Of a DNA stretch of 23,026 bases, positions 9,334 to 18,074 are shown piece after piece (position 1 is the first letter of the stretch; the number at the start of each line of letters is the position of its first letter). Made by a program: the position numbers and the translations under genes. Origin of the DNA: Burkholderiaceae bacterium (GTDB taxonomy: Bacteria > Pseudomonadota > Gammaproteobacteria > Burkholderiales > Burkholderiaceae); assembly GCA_947457745.1 (NCBI GenBank), contig CANGWT010000007.1, positions 1-23,026 on the forward strand, read 5' to 3'. Below the pieces are notes generated by a model that saw nothing but the letters and a program-made list of their open reading frames with translations, made no database searches and was not told where the DNA came from.

Positions 9334-10674
9334 ATGGAATTTGAAATGTTAGATCAAGAAACAGCTGGCAAAACCATTATTAAAGTGGTTGGTGTTGGTG
9401 GTGCAGGCGGTAATGCAGTTCAGCACATGATTCGTCGCGGTGTAAGCGGCGTAGAGTTTATTTGCATGAACACCGATGCTGGCGCTTTACAGCGTTCTGA
9501 GGCATCTGTGAATTTGCAACTAGGCTCTAGCGGACTCGGTGCTGGAGCAAAACCTGAAATCGGTGCTGCTTCTGCTGAAGAAGCGCGTGCCCGTATTGCA
9601 GATACATTGCAAGGTGCACACATGGTGTTTATCACTGCCGGTATGGGCGGTGGCACAGGTACTGGTGCGGCGCCAATCGTTGCCCAAGTTGCTAAAGAAA
9701 TGGGTATTTTGACAGTTGGTGTCATTAGCAAGCCATTTGATTTTGAGGGCGTCAAGCGTCTCAAGGTTGCAGAAAACGGTGCAGCTGAACTCGAGTCTTA
9801 CGTGGATTCATTAATCGTAGTTCTCAATGAAAAGCTCTTTGAAGTCATGGGTGAAGATGCGGAGTTCGACAAGGCATTCGCATGTGCTGATGATGTGTTG
9901 CATAACGCTGTTTCAGGTATCGCAGAAATTATTAATGTACAAGGTTTGATCAACGTCGACTTTGAAGACGTAAAGACAGTAATGGGCGAACAAGGTAAGG
10001 CAATGATGGGAACTGCAACAGTTTCTGGCATGGATCGTGCACGCTTAGCTGCTGAAGCTGCAGTTGCTTCACCATTGCTCGAAGGCGTTGATTTGTCTGG
10101 TGCACGTGGTGTATTGGTTAATATTACCGCTAGCCGTTCATTGAAATTGTCTGAGACTCGCGAAGTCATGGCTGCGATTCGTGGCTATGCTGCAGATGAT
10201 GCTACTGTGATTTTCGGTACTGTTTATGACGAGAGCTTGGGTGATGCATTGCGCGTTACTGTTGTTGCTACTGGTTTAAATAATCCACAAGCACGCCAAC
10301 ATCATCAACCAGAAGTGGTTTGGAGACAAGCTACTGGTACGCATGATGCGATGCCAACAATGGCTGACTTAAATAGCTTTGCTCCAGGAAGTGCTTCAGC
10401 AGCCATCAGTAGAGTTAATTTAGATTCGGCTCTGAGCACTAGTGCCGGCTTAGCAATGACGGGCACAGGGAGTGCGCCCTCGGTAGCCGCTCAATCCACC
10501 TCTAGTGGTGTTGATTACAGTCAATATGATTTGCCACGTGTATTTCGTAGTTCGCGTGAAGCTACACCTGCCCCTACATTGGGTGCCGATAGCTCTCCGC
10601 AGGCAAAAACCATGTTGGATAAAGGGGCTGATTACTACGAAATCCCAGCTTTTTTACGTAAGCAAGCAGACTAA
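9334..10674 (+). CDS. ftsZ: Cell division GTPase FtsZ
   Basis: FtsZ is the tubulin homologue that assembles into the cytokinetic Z ring. The 446-residue protein begins with the nucleotide-binding segment VVGVGGAGGNAV (residues 18-29). The tubulin signature GGGTGTGAAP is at 105-114, and the catalytic T7 loop NVDFED is at 207-212. After the globular core comes a serine-, alanine- and threonine-rich linker of roughly 90 residues. The protein ends with DYYEIPAFLRKQAD, the conserved tail that binds FtsA and other partners. A 45-base gap separates it from ftsA, and the gene has its own strong ribosome binding site. A second in-frame ATG at 9346 is less well placed. Confidence 0.97.
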   Translation: MEFEMLDQETAGKTIIKVVGVGGAGGNAVQHMIRRGVSGVEFICMNTDAGALQRSEASVNLQLGSSGLGAGAKPEIGAASAEEARARIADTLQGAHMVFITAGMGGGTGTGAAPIVAQVAKEMGILTVGVISKPFDFEGVKRLKVAENGAAELESYVDSLIVVLNEKLFEVMGEDAEFDKAFACADDVLHNAVSGIAEIINVQGLINVDFEDVKTVMGEQGKAMMGTATVSGMDRARLAAEAAVASPLLEGVDLSGARGVLVNITASRSLKLSETREVMAAIRGYAADDATVIFGTVYDESLGDALRVTVVATGLNNPQARQHHQPEVVWRQATGTHDAMPTMADLNSFAPGSASAAISRVNLDSALSTSAGLAMTGTGSAPSVAAQSTSSGVDYSQYDLPRVFRSSREATPAPTLGADSSPQAKTMLDKGADYYEIPAFLRKQAD

Positions 10675-10704
10675 GCCTCTGCTCAATACAATAGATCATG
10701 CAGA

Positions 10705-10755
10705 ATGCCAGCGCGGCGCCCCTCCGGACGACGAATCCCGCGCTAGCGTTGGCAT
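10705..10755. repeat. GC-rich imperfect hairpin between ftsZ and the peroxiredoxin gene
   Basis: ATGCCA at 10705-10710 pairs with TGGCAT at 10750-10755, and GCGCGG at 10711-10716 pairs with CCGCGC at 10738-10743, leaving a six-base bulge on the right arm and a 21-base loop. The element is much richer in G and C than the sequence around it. There is no T-run after it, so it is not a standard intrinsic terminator. It may be a dispersed palindromic element or an mRNA processing or stabilising structure at the end of the ftsZ message. Confidence 0.5.
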
Positions 10756-10785
10756 ACTCATGACAATTATTCCATTGGAGGCTTT

Positions 10786-11286
10786 ATGATCGCAGTCGGA
10801 CAAAAATTACCAAACGCCACACTTTATGAGTTTTTAGATGAAGCTAGTGAAGGTTGCGCTATTGGACCAAACGCATTTGAAGTTGAAAAACTCACTGCCG
10901 GTAAAAAGATAGTGATCTTTGCATTACCTGGTGCATTTACACCAACTTGTTCAGCAAAGCACGTTCCTAGCTATGTTGAGCACTTTGATGCAATCAAAGC
11001 AAAAGGCGTTGATGAAATTTGGTGTGTTTCTGTAAATGACCCATTTGTGATGGGTGCCTGGGGCCGAGATCAAAAGGTTGGCAAAAAGATTCGTATGTTG
11101 GGTGATGGTAGTGCTGAATTTACGAAGAAACTTGGCCTAGAGTTAGATTTAGTTGCTCGTGGTTTGGGTATTCGTTCAGATCGCTACGCTATGATTGTTG
11201 AAGATGGTGTTGTGACAACCTTGGATCGCGAAGCGCCTGGCAAATTTGAAGTAAGTGATGCTGCTTCTATTTTGAAAAAGCTTTAA
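10786..11286 (+). CDS. Peroxiredoxin, Prx5/AhpC-TSA redoxin family
   Basis: This 166-residue cytosolic protein reduces hydrogen peroxide and organic peroxides through a reactive cysteine. The catalytic signature PGAFTPTC at residues 48-55 gives the PxxxTxxC pattern, making C55 the peroxidatic cysteine. C24 and C80 are the only other cysteines; whether either resolves the sulfenic acid cannot be told from sequence. The later motif ending RSDRYAMIVEDGVV is typical of Prx5-type proteins. No glutaredoxin domain is fused to it. The start follows GGAGG with a four-base gap. The gene sits between ftsZ and lpxC, an arrangement I know from related Burkholderiales, so it is probably a fixed resident rather than an insertion. 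Confidence 0.92.
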   Translation: MIAVGQKLPNATLYEFLDEASEGCAIGPNAFEVEKLTAGKKIVIFALPGAFTPTCSAKHVPSYVEHFDAIKAKGVDEIWCVSVNDPFVMGAWGRDQKVGKKIRMLGDGSAEFTKKLGLELDLVARGLGIRSDRYAMIVEDGVVTTLDREAPGKFEVSDAASILKKL

Positions 11287-11292
11287 TAAATC

Positions 11293-11423
11293 ATTCCTGA
11301 ATTTAGATAAACCATGATGAAGCAGCGCACAATCGCCACCCCGATTAAAACCGTGGGGATTGGTTTGCACTCTGGGCGCAAGGTGACTTTGTCAATTAAG
11401 CCTGCGCCGGTAAATTCAGGAAT
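11293..11423. promoter_or_regulatory. Perfect 13-bp inverted repeat flanking the lpxC start
   Basis: ATTCCTGAATTTA at 11293-11305 and its exact reverse complement TAAATTCAGGAAT at 11411-11423 flank the lpxC ATG (11314), with 105 bases between them. In mRNA the left arm covers the stretch 9-21 bases before the start codon, where a ribosome binding site would lie, and the right arm is in codons 33-37. The pairing is seen directly; any role in controlling translation is inference. Confidence 0.45.
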
Positions 11424-12228
11424 TGTATTTGTACGTGTAGATACCCCAGAGCAATCGGTTGTACCGGCCACTGCTCTGGCGGTTTGCGATACCCGTCTGG
11501 CCTCAGTGATACAAAAGGATGGCGTGCGTGTTTCCACCGTGGAGCATTTACTTTCAGCTTGTGCAGGCCTAGGACTTGATAATTTATTAATTGAGCTGGA
11601 TGGCGAAGAAGTTCCTATCATGGATGGCAGCGCAGCTTCATTTTTGTTCCTAATGGAATCAGCCGGTATCGCCGAGCAAGAGGCTTCCAGACAGTTTGTG
11701 GTGATTAAAAAACCTGTAGAAGTGAAAGAGGGCGACAAGCTTGCACGCCTAGAACCTTTCTTCGGATTTAAGTTGGATTTCACCATTGACTTTAAGCATC
11801 CGGCAGTAGATAAAACTGGTCAACGTTTTGTGGTTGACTTTGCTGAGCATGCTTATCGTAGTGAGATTGGCCGTGCTCGTACTTTTGGCTTTGCTCATGA
11901 GGTCGAAGCCTTGCGAGAAATGGGATTGGCACGTGGTGGAAGTTTAGATAACGCGATTGTGCTCGATGAACATCGCATCCTGAATAACGAAGAGTTGCGT
12001 TATGAAGATGAGTTTGTCCGCCACAAAATTTTGGATGCCATTGGCGATTTGTATTTGGTTGGTCATCCCATTGTGGGATCCTATGTCGCTGAAAAATCAG
12101 GACACGCCTTAAACAACGCTTTATTGCGTAAGCTTTTGGAAGACCCTAGTTCTTATGAAATCAGTAGTTTTTCAGATAATAAGGCTCCTGAAGCCTACTC
12201 TAAAGAGAGTCAACCCCTCTTTTTCTAG
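11314..12228 (+). CDS. lpxC: UDP-3-O-acyl-N-acetylglucosamine deacetylase LpxC
   Basis: LpxC is the zinc-dependent cytoplasmic deacetylase for the committed step of lipid A synthesis. The 304-residue length and all catalytic residues fit the family. H78 (in VEHLLSA), H237 and D241 (in [10 protein letters not shown]) are the zinc ligands. E77, D245 and H264 match the general base and proton-transfer residues. The start ATGATG gives MMKQRTI, aligning with the usual MLKQRTI; the second ATG at 11317 is possible. No clear Shine-Dalgarno sequence precedes it, and the leader takes part in a long-range inverted repeat. The stop lies two bases from the end of the convergent DUF721-type gene. Confidence 0.96.
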   Translation: MMKQRTIATPIKTVGIGLHSGRKVTLSIKPAPVNSGIVFVRVDTPEQSVVPATALAVCDTRLASVIQKDGVRVSTVEHLLSACAGLGLDNLLIELDGEEVPIMDGSAASFLFLMESAGIAEQEASRQFVVIKKPVEVKEGDKLARLEPFFGFKLDFTIDFKHPAVDKTGQRFVVDFAEHAYRSEIGRARTFGFAHEVEALREMGLARGGSLDNAIVLDEHRILNNEELRYEDEFVRHKILDAIGDLYLVGHPIVGSYVAEKSGHALNNALLRKLLEDPSSYEISSFSDNKAPEAYSKESQPLFF

Positions 12229-12230
12229 GT

Positions 12231-12734
12231 TTATTTGGGTTTGGTTTGAAGTAAGCGTTCAACCGCCTTACGCAAATCAGAATCTGGCGCTAATTTTTCC
12301 AATAAGGACTCCCAAGAGGCTCTTGCTACGGCATTAAAACCAGTTGGCTTTTGGCTTGTCTGGCGCCCTTCTTGGGGTTTAATTTCCCAGGTGGGTGGTG
12401 CTGGCTTTAGGCGCACCTTAATACTTGTGCAGATCACTCCTTTTTTAGCTAACTCATTGATAAGACTGGGTAAAATTTGCTGCAGGCGGGTGGCAATGCT
12501 TGCCCCATTGACTAATAAAAAAAGCTCGTTTTGACCTCCAGAACGCCATCCAACATCAATTTTAGGTGCTAAATTTTCTAAATCCAGCTCGAATAATGCG
12601 GCTTTCAGAGCAATTTTGAGCTTGGCTACATTTTCGGTTTTAGCCAGAATTCCGCCCAAGCCCTCCGAATCGCGCAAATACTCTAACCACTCATGGGCGG
12701 CTTTGGTGCGAATAGGTTTGGGGGCAAAGTTCAT
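12231..12734 (-). CDS. DUF721/DciA-like protein
   Basis: DciA (DUF721) proteins help load the replicative helicase DnaB in bacteria that lack DnaC. The sequence resembles the short betaproteobacterial members, with a helical N-terminal part (KAAHEWLEYLRDSEGLGGIL) followed by an alternating segment (ELFLLVNGASIATRLQQILP) that matches the usual 'value then helix' core. The C-terminal part is basic and proline-rich and looks disordered. The usual tryptophan-containing VVG motif is not obvious, so the match is remote. The position between lpxC and secA, on the opposite strand, is typical for this family in Burkholderiales. The ATG at 12734 gives 167 residues; a TTG at 12764 would add ten, and neither has a clear ribosome binding site. 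Confidence 0.68.
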   Translation of the reverse strand: MNFAPKPIRTKAAHEWLEYLRDSEGLGGILAKTENVAKLKIALKAALFELDLENLAPKIDVGWRSGGQNELFLLVNGASIATRLQQILPSLINELAKKGVICTSIKVRLKPAPPTWEIKPQEGRQTSQKPTGFNAVARASWESLLEKLAPDSDLRKAVERLLQTKPK

Positions 12735-12788
12735 ATAAAAAGAGGGTGCGGGTGATAAACTCAAGGTCTTAATTTACTTCAATATCCC

Positions 12789-15554
12789 ATGGTAATCGGT
12801 CTTCTTAAAACCCTGGTTGGCAGTCGTAACGACCGCCTCTTAAAACAGTATCGCAAAGTAGTTGCTAAAGTTAGCGCATTCGAGCCTAGCCTGCAAGCTT
12901 TGGATGATGCTGCACTACAAGCAAAAACTGCTGAGTTCAAATCACGTTTGGCTGCTGGCGAGTCATTAGATGATATTGCCCCAGAAGCTTTTGCAGTAGT
13001 TCGTGAGGCGAGTACACGGGTAATGAAGATGCGCCATTTTGATGCACAGATGATGGGCGGCCTCGCATTACATCAAGGCAAGATTGCTGAAATGGGAACA
13101 GGTGAAGGTAAAACCTTAACTGCGACACTCCCAGTGTATTTAAACGCCCTTACTGGCAAAGGTGTTCACGTCATTACGGTAAATGATTACTTGGCTCAGC
13201 GAGATGCTGAGTGGATGTCCACACTGTACAACTTCTTGGGCATGAAGGTGGGCGTGAATCTATCGCAAATGGATCACACCACCAAGCAAGAAGCTTACAC
13301 AGCTGATATCACCTATGGTACGAATAATGAGTTTGGTTTTGATTACCTTCGTGACAATATGGTTCAAGACTTGGGTCAGCGTGTTCAGCGTGGCCTAGCT
13401 TATGCGATTGTTGACGAGGTGGACTCTATTCTGATTGATGAGGCGCGTACCCCATTGATCATTTCGGGTCAGGCGGAAGATCACACTGACTTGTATATCA
13501 AGATCAATGCATTGCCTACTTACTTAGAACGTCAAATCGGCGAAGAAAAAGCCGATGGTACCGGCGTTGAAAAGCCGGGTGATTACTGGGTTGATGAAAA
13601 GTCCCAACAGGTCTATTTGACAGAAAGTGGCCATGACAAAGCCGAGAAAGCATTAGTTGAGCTTGGCGTCTTGAATGACGGCGATTCTTTGTATGCCCCA
13701 CAAAATATTACTTTGATGCACCATGTGTATGCGGCATTGCGTGCACACACTTTGTATAACCGCGATCAGCAATATGTCGTTCAAAACAATGAAGTCATCA
13801 TTGTTGATGAGTTCACAGGACGCTTAATGCAGGGTCGTCGTTGGTCTGATGGTTTGCATCAAGCTGTTGAGGCCAAAGAGGGTGTACAGATTCAGAATGA
13901 GAATCAAACCCTAGCTACGATCACTTTCCAGAACTACTTCCGTATGTACGGTAAGTTGGCTGGTATGACTGGTACTGCCGATACTGAAGCTTATGAGTTC
14001 AAGGAAATCTATAGCCTTGAAACTGTAGTCATTCCACCAAATCGCATCAGCCAGAGAAAAGATCGCCAGGATCAGATTTATAAGACATCGCGTGAGCGTT
14101 ACGACGCAGTGATCAAGGATATTGAGGATTGTTACAAGCGTGGTCAGCCCGTCTTAGTGGGTACAACCTCGATTGAGAACTCAGAACTCATTGCAGGCTT
14201 GTTAGGTCAGCGCCAATTACCGCATCAGGTCTTGAATGCGAAACAACATGCTCGCGAGGCCGAGATCATTGCTCAGGCTGGTAGACCAAAGATGATTACC
14301 ATTGCTACCAATATGGCGGGCCGTGGAACGGATATTGTTTTGGGTGGCAACGTCGGCAAGCAATCCTCTTTGATTGAAGCAGATGCGGCTCATTCAGATG
14401 TAGAAAAAGCAGCCAAAATTAAGACTTTGCAGGACGAATGGCAAAGCTTGCATGATCAAGTGTTAGTTGCTGGTGGTTTGCACATTATTGGTACGGAGCG
14501 CCATGAGAGTCGTCGTATCGATAATCAGCTTCGTGGTCGTGCTGGTCGTCAGGGTGACCCAGGCTCTTCCCGCTTTTATCTTTCTTTAGATGATTCACTT
14601 TTACGTATTTTTGCTGGAGATCGTCTGCGTGCAGTGATGGATCGTCTCAAAATGCCAGATGGCGAGCCGATTGAAGCAGGCATGGTGACTCGGTCCATTG
14701 AGTCTGCTCAACGTAAGGTTGAAGGTCGTAACTTTGATATTCGTAAGCAATTATTGGAATACGACGACGTTGCTAATGATCAGCGTAAAGAAACTTATCG
14801 CCTCAGAAATGAGGTTCTCGAAAGTGCCGATGTTGGTGAGTTGATTGCTAATTTGCGTGAAGATGTATTGCGTGGCATTTGCGCTCTATACATTCCTATA
14901 GAATCCATGGAAGAGCAGTGGGACTTAGTTGGCTTAGAGAATGCATTGGCCAGTGACTGGGGTTTAACGGTTGACCTGAAAAATTGGGTTGCAAATGCCG
15001 CAACTATGGACGATGAGCAAATCGTTGATCGTGTTCTAGCAGTTGCAAAAGAAACTTATGACGCAAAAGTAGAGCTTTCTGGACGCCCATCCTTCGCTGG
15101 ATTTGAACGCTCTGTTTTGCTTTACAGTTTAGATACTCATTGGCGCGAACATTTGGCAGCTCTGGATCATTTGCGTCAAGGTATCCATTTGCGTGGCTAC
15201 GCTCAAAAAGATCCAAAACAAGAATACCGCCGCGAAGCATTTGAGCTGTATGGTGAGTTACTGAATGTCATCAAGAATGATGTTGTAAAAAGTATTATGA
15301 CGGTGCAGATTCGTAGCGCAAGCGAGTTGGATGAGGCCGCTGAGTCAATGAATGAAGATCTAGCGAAACTCTCGGACGTGCAATATCAGCATGCTGATGC
15401 GGATCTAGAGGTCTCTCGCTCAACTGGCGACCGTGGTGCAGCAGCTGAAATTGCTCCTGTAACTGTGCGCTCTGGTCCTAAGGTGGGTCGTAACGATCCC
15501 TGTACCTGCGGCAGCGGTAAGAAGTATAAGAACTGCTGCGGAGCACTTGCCTAA
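12789..15554 (+). CDS. secA: Preprotein translocase ATPase SecA
   Basis: SecA is the motor that pushes unfolded preproteins through SecYEG in the inner membrane. The 921-residue protein has the Walker A loop GTGEGKT at residues 103-109 and the DEAD-like Walker B DEVD at 209-212. The second helicase domain contains [12 protein letters not shown] and the arginine-finger segment [20 protein letters not shown]. At the C-terminus is a zinc-binding SEC-C domain, with cysteines at 905, 907, 916 and 917, which usually binds SecB. The start has no recognisable ribosome binding site but matches the family N-terminus ([13 protein letters not shown]). SecM, which controls secA in E. coli, is absent. A terminator follows the gene. 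Confidence 0.98.
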   Translation: MVIGLLKTLVGSRNDRLLKQYRKVVAKVSAFEPSLQALDDAALQAKTAEFKSRLAAGESLDDIAPEAFAVVREASTRVMKMRHFDAQMMGGLALHQGKIAEMGTGEGKTLTATLPVYLNALTGKGVHVITVNDYLAQRDAEWMSTLYNFLGMKVGVNLSQMDHTTKQEAYTADITYGTNNEFGFDYLRDNMVQDLGQRVQRGLAYAIVDEVDSILIDEARTPLIISGQAEDHTDLYIKINALPTYLERQIGEEKADGTGVEKPGDYWVDEKSQQVYLTESGHDKAEKALVELGVLNDGDSLYAPQNITLMHHVYAALRAHTLYNRDQQYVVQNNEVIIVDEFTGRLMQGRRWSDGLHQAVEAKEGVQIQNENQTLATITFQNYFRMYGKLAGMTGTADTEAYEFKEIYSLETVVIPPNRISQRKDRQDQIYKTSRERYDAVIKDIEDCYKRGQPVLVGTTSIENSELIAGLLGQRQLPHQVLNAKQHAREAEIIAQAGRPKMITIATNMAGRGTDIVLGGNVGKQSSLIEADAAHSDVEKAAKIKTLQDEWQSLHDQVLVAGGLHIIGTERHESRRIDNQLRGRAGRQGDPGSSRFYLSLDDSLLRIFAGDRLRAVMDRLKMPDGEPIEAGMVTRSIESAQRKVEGRNFDIRKQLLEYDDVANDQRKETYRLRNEVLESADVGELIANLREDVLRGICALYIPIESMEEQWDLVGLENALASDWGLTVDLKNWVANAATMDDEQIVDRVLAVAKETYDAKVELSGRPSFAGFERSVLLYSLDTHWREHLAALDHLRQGIHLRGYAQKDPKQEYRREAFELYGELLNVIKNDVVKSIMTVQIRSASELDEAAESMNEDLAKLSDVQYQHADADLEVSRSTGDRGAAAEIAPVTVRSGPKVGRNDPCTCGSGKKYKNCCGALA

Positions 15555-15586
15555 GTAGCCCCTAAATTTTTTAGTAATGAATTTGA

Positions 15587-15616
15587 ATGGGGGCCTTGGC
15601 CTCCATTTTTTGTTTT
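15587..15616 (+). terminator. Intrinsic terminator after secA
   Basis: The arms ATGGGGGC and GCCTCCAT form an eight-base-pair stem (one G-U pair) closed by the loop CTTG at 15587-15606, followed directly by a T-rich run (15606-15616, one G). It lies 32 bases after the secA stop and should separate secA from the aldehyde oxidoreductase operon. Confidence 0.88.
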
Positions 15617-15623
15617 CGGCTCA

Positions 15624-15647
15624 ATAGCTAGGGCTTTCCCTAGCTAT
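15624..15647. promoter_or_regulatory. Perfect 10-bp inverted repeat upstream of the AOR operon
   Basis: ATAGCTAGGG and CCCTAGCTAT are exact reverse complements separated by CTTT. There is no T-run after it, so it is unlikely to be a second terminator. It may be an operator, or a barrier hairpin behind the secA terminator. It abuts the first copy of the direct repeat that follows. Confidence 0.5.
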
Positions 15648-15678
15648 CAAGATATTCTAAGATCGCTCAAGATATTCT
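15647..15678 (+). promoter_or_regulatory. Two direct copies of TCAAGATATTCT spaced 20 bases apart
   Basis: The 12-base word TCAAGATATTCT occurs at 15647-15658 and again at 15667-15678, a period of exactly 20 bases or about two helical turns, so both copies face the same side of the DNA. This is the usual layout of tandem activator or response-regulator sites. The stretch just downstream (TTATAT at 15680-15685) could be a weak -10 element, but no consensus -35 lies at the right distance, which fits an activator-dependent promoter. The copies are seen directly; the function is inferred. Confidence 0.5.
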
Positions 15679-15684
15679 CTTATA

Positions 15685-15698
15685 TGCAAGAAATTGCA
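15685..15698. promoter_or_regulatory. Short inverted repeat TGCAA-N4-TTGCA before aorA
   Basis: TGCAA (15685-15689) and TTGCA (15694-15698) form a symmetric 14-base site 22 bases before the aorA start. The size suits a dimeric repressor or LysR-type half-site pair, but a match this short can also arise by chance. Confidence 0.25.
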
Positions 15699-15720
15699 GT
15701 TATGAGTAAAAGGAGTGAGT

Positions 15721-16197
15721 ATGCAAAAGTCCCTGCACATCAATGCAGATAAATGCACAGGTTGTCTTCAGTGTGAAATGGCTTGCAGTTATGAACACTA
15801 CGGCGTGTTCAACACTTCTAAGTCTCGAATCAAAGTATTTGAATTTCACGATACTGGGAAGAAGGTTCCTTATACCTGTACCCAGTGCTCTGAGGCTTGG
15901 TGTCTTCAGGCTTGTCCTGTGGATGCGATTAGTTTAGACATCATTACTGGAGCAAAAGTTGTTTCTGATGACACCTGTGTGGGCTGTAAGGTTTGTACGA
16001 TTTCTTGCCCATTTGGAACAATTAACTATGTTCAAGACACTGGTAAGGTCCAGAAGTGCGACTTGTGCGGTGGTGACCCAGCATGCGCAACTGCTTGCCC
16101 AACTCAAGCGATTACTTATGTGGATGCCGATTGGACGGGTTTAGACAAAATGCGCGAGTGGGCAGACAAGCTCGGCAATCAAAATAGCTCCAACTAA
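15721..16197 (+). CDS. aorA: Ferredoxin-like subunit of tungsten aldehyde oxidoreductase (AorA-like, four 4Fe-4S)
   Basis: This 158-residue protein is probably the small electron-transfer subunit of the enzyme encoded by the next two genes. It has exactly 16 cysteines in four sets: 12, 15, 18, 22; 53, 56, 61, 65; 86, 89, 92, 96; and 113, 116, 122, 126. That is enough for four [4Fe-4S] clusters, as in DmsB/HycB-type ferredoxins. There is no Tat or Sec signal, so it should be cytoplasmic. Its size and position match AorA of the Aromatoleum aromaticum enzyme. The ATG at 15721 is five bases after AGGAG; the in-frame GTG at 15715 overlaps that ribosome binding site and is rejected. Other four-cluster ferredoxins look similar, so the assignment rests largely on context. 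Confidence 0.85.
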   Translation: MQKSLHINADKCTGCLQCEMACSYEHYGVFNTSKSRIKVFEFHDTGKKVPYTCTQCSEAWCLQACPVDAISLDIITGAKVVSDDTCVGCKVCTISCPFGTINYVQDTGKVQKCDLCGGDPACATACPTQAITYVDADWTGLDKMREWADKLGNQNSSN

Positions 16198-16216
16198 AAA
16201 ATATAGGAAAACGATC

Positions 16217-18064
16217 ATGTCATGGGCTGGAAAACTACTACGCGTTAATTTAACTGCAGGCACTTGCATCTCCGAGCCAATCAATATGAAATGGGCGAAA
16301 GAATATTTGGGCTCACGGGGATTGGCTTCGAAGTATTTGGTTGAAGAGTTGGATCCTAAAGTTGATCCACTATCTGCTGAAAATAAAATGATATGGGCAA
16401 CTGGCCCGTTAACTGGGACTATGGCATCAACCGGTGGTCGCTATACCGTGGTGACTAAGGGTCCACTGACTGGCGCCATTGCTTGCTCTAACTCTGGTGG
16501 GTATTGGGGTGCAGAGCTGAAGATGGCTGGCTGGGATATGGTGATTGTTGAGGGTAAGTCACCAAAGCCGGTCTACCTATATATCGAGAATGACAAAGCA
16601 GAGTTAATCGATGCCTCCGGGCTGTGGGGAAAAACTGTTTGGGAAACAGAGCCCGCAATTAAGACTAAACATCAAGACCCACAAATTAGGGTGTCTTGTA
16701 TTGGTCGTGCCGGTGAAAATGAAGTGCTCTACGCAGCAATTGTTAATGATCTACACCGGGCTGCTGGACGCTCTGGTGTAGGTGCGGTAATGGGCAGCAA
16801 GAACTTAAAAGCAGTTGCGGTTCGGGGTACAAAGGGTGTCGGTAATATTAAGAATCCTAAGGCCTTTATGGAGGCGACACGAGCTGGTAAAGCAGTGCTG
16901 GCTGGTAATGCCGTGACTGGTGAGGGTTTACCTACCTACGGCACACAAGTACTAATGAATGTGATTAATGAGGTCGGCGCATTGCCTACCCGCAATCACC
17001 AGGATGTTCAGTTTGATGGGGCTAAAGATATTTCTGCTGAAGCAATGGCGACACCACGTGCGTCCGATGGGAAAGCACATTTAGTCACCAATCAAGCCTG
17101 TTTTGCTTGCACGATTGCATGTGGCCGCATTTCAAAAATTGATGACACGCATTTCTCAATTGAAAATAAACCGCAATACATGAATGCTTCGGGTGGCTTG
17201 GAGTATGAGGCCGCTTGGGCTTTAGGCGCGGCAAATGGTGTAAATGATTTAGAGGCTTTGCAGTTTGCCAACATGTTGTGCAATGAGGATGGTTTTGATC
17301 CCATTTCTTTTGGCGCAACCGTGGGTGCTGTGATGGAAATGTATGAGATGGGCGTCCTAACTAAAGAGCAGCTTGGTATTGAGGCACCATTTGGTTCTGC
17401 TAAAGCGCTATGTTACTTCGCAGAAATTACTGCAAATGGTGTTGGCTTTGGAAAAGAACTTGGACTCGGCTCTGCACGCTTGACCAAAAAATACGGGCAG
17501 CCTGATCTCTCTATGAGCGTAAAGGGTCAAGAATTTCCTGCATATGATGGACGCGTGATTCAGGGTATTGGCTTGGCGTATGCAACCTCAAACCGAGGCG
17601 CATGTCACTTGCGCGGTTACACCATTGCCTCCGAGGTTTTAGGTATTCCAGTGAAGACTGAACCGGCAGATACGCAAGGCAAGCCAGAGTTAGTGAAAGC
17701 ATTCCAGGATGCAACTGCTGCTTTTGATTCGGCAGGTATTTGTATTTTTACCAGCTTCGCTTGGACGCTTGCTGATGTGGCGCCACAGTTACAAGCTGCA
17801 TGTGGTGATGAGTTTACAGTTGAGAACTTGACCACGATTGGTGAGCGTATTTGGAATATGGAGCGCGACTTTAACAACCGTGCTGGCTTCACCAGTAAAG
17901 ATGATAAATTGCCGAAACGCTTAATGACTGAGGCCGCGAAGAGTGGTCCAGGCAAAGGCTCCGTGAGTGGTTTGGATAAGATGCTTCCTGAGTATTACAA
18001 GATCCGCGGCTGGGATCCTGAGGGTCGTCCAAGTGCAGAAACGCTTAAGCGTCTTGGTCTTTAA
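16217..18064 (+). CDS. aorB: Aldehyde ferredoxin oxidoreductase, large tungsten (or molybdenum) subunit (AorB-like)
   Basis: This is the catalytic subunit that interconverts aldehydes and carboxylic acids at a bis-metallopterin cofactor. The 615-residue length and the opening MSWAGKLLRVNLTAGTC fit the AOR family. The [4Fe-4S] cluster ligands are C295, C298 and C302 (CFACTIAC) and C509 in DSAGIC (504-509), equivalent to the CxxCxxxC and DxxGLC motifs of archaeal AOR. The other pterin-binding motif is the segment CNEDGFDPISFG (355-366). Active-site-region motifs GLEYEAAWALG (327-337) and RGACHLRG (460-467) are present. No export signal is seen. It lies 19 bases after aorA, with AGGA eight bases before the ATG. 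Tungsten is the usual metal of this family, but sequence alone cannot exclude molybdenum. Confidence 0.95.
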   Translation: MSWAGKLLRVNLTAGTCISEPINMKWAKEYLGSRGLASKYLVEELDPKVDPLSAENKMIWATGPLTGTMASTGGRYTVVTKGPLTGAIACSNSGGYWGAELKMAGWDMVIVEGKSPKPVYLYIENDKAELIDASGLWGKTVWETEPAIKTKHQDPQIRVSCIGRAGENEVLYAAIVNDLHRAAGRSGVGAVMGSKNLKAVAVRGTKGVGNIKNPKAFMEATRAGKAVLAGNAVTGEGLPTYGTQVLMNVINEVGALPTRNHQDVQFDGAKDISAEAMATPRASDGKAHLVTNQACFACTIACGRISKIDDTHFSIENKPQYMNASGGLEYEAAWALGAANGVNDLEALQFANMLCNEDGFDPISFGATVGAVMEMYEMGVLTKEQLGIEAPFGSAKALCYFAEITANGVGFGKELGLGSARLTKKYGQPDLSMSVKGQEFPAYDGRVIQGIGLAYATSNRGACHLRGYTIASEVLGIPVKTEPADTQGKPELVKAFQDATAAFDSAGICIFTSFAWTLADVAPQLQAACGDEFTVENLTTIGERIWNMERDFNNRAGFTSKDDKLPKRLMTEAAKSGPGKGSVSGLDKMLPEYYKIRGWDPEGRPSAETLKRLGL

Positions 18065-18074
18065 GATTCTTTAG

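Noticed and set aside
10505..10789. Open frame of 94 codons spanning the end of ftsZ and the following gap
   Set aside because: It lies out of frame inside the conserved ftsZ tail, runs through the hairpin and the peroxiredoxin ribosome binding site, and encodes nothing recognisable.
12229..12788. SecM-type arrest peptide gene between lpxC and secA, as in E. coli
   Set aside because: The interval is filled by a minus-strand gene, and no plus-strand frame carries the arrest motif (F..W I...GIRAGP).
15680..15698. Sigma-54 promoter before aorA, suggested by the TTGCA word
   Set aside because: The GG dinucleotide required ten bases before the GC of the -12 element is absent.
15617..15720. Molybdenum or tungsten cofactor riboswitch before the AOR operon
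   Set aside because: The region is only about 100 bases, and its repeats form simple hairpins and direct copies, not the multi-stem fold of the Moco RNA motif.
15715..15720. GTG start for the ferredoxin gene
   Set aside because: The GTG overlaps the AGGAG ribosome binding site that serves the ATG at 15721.
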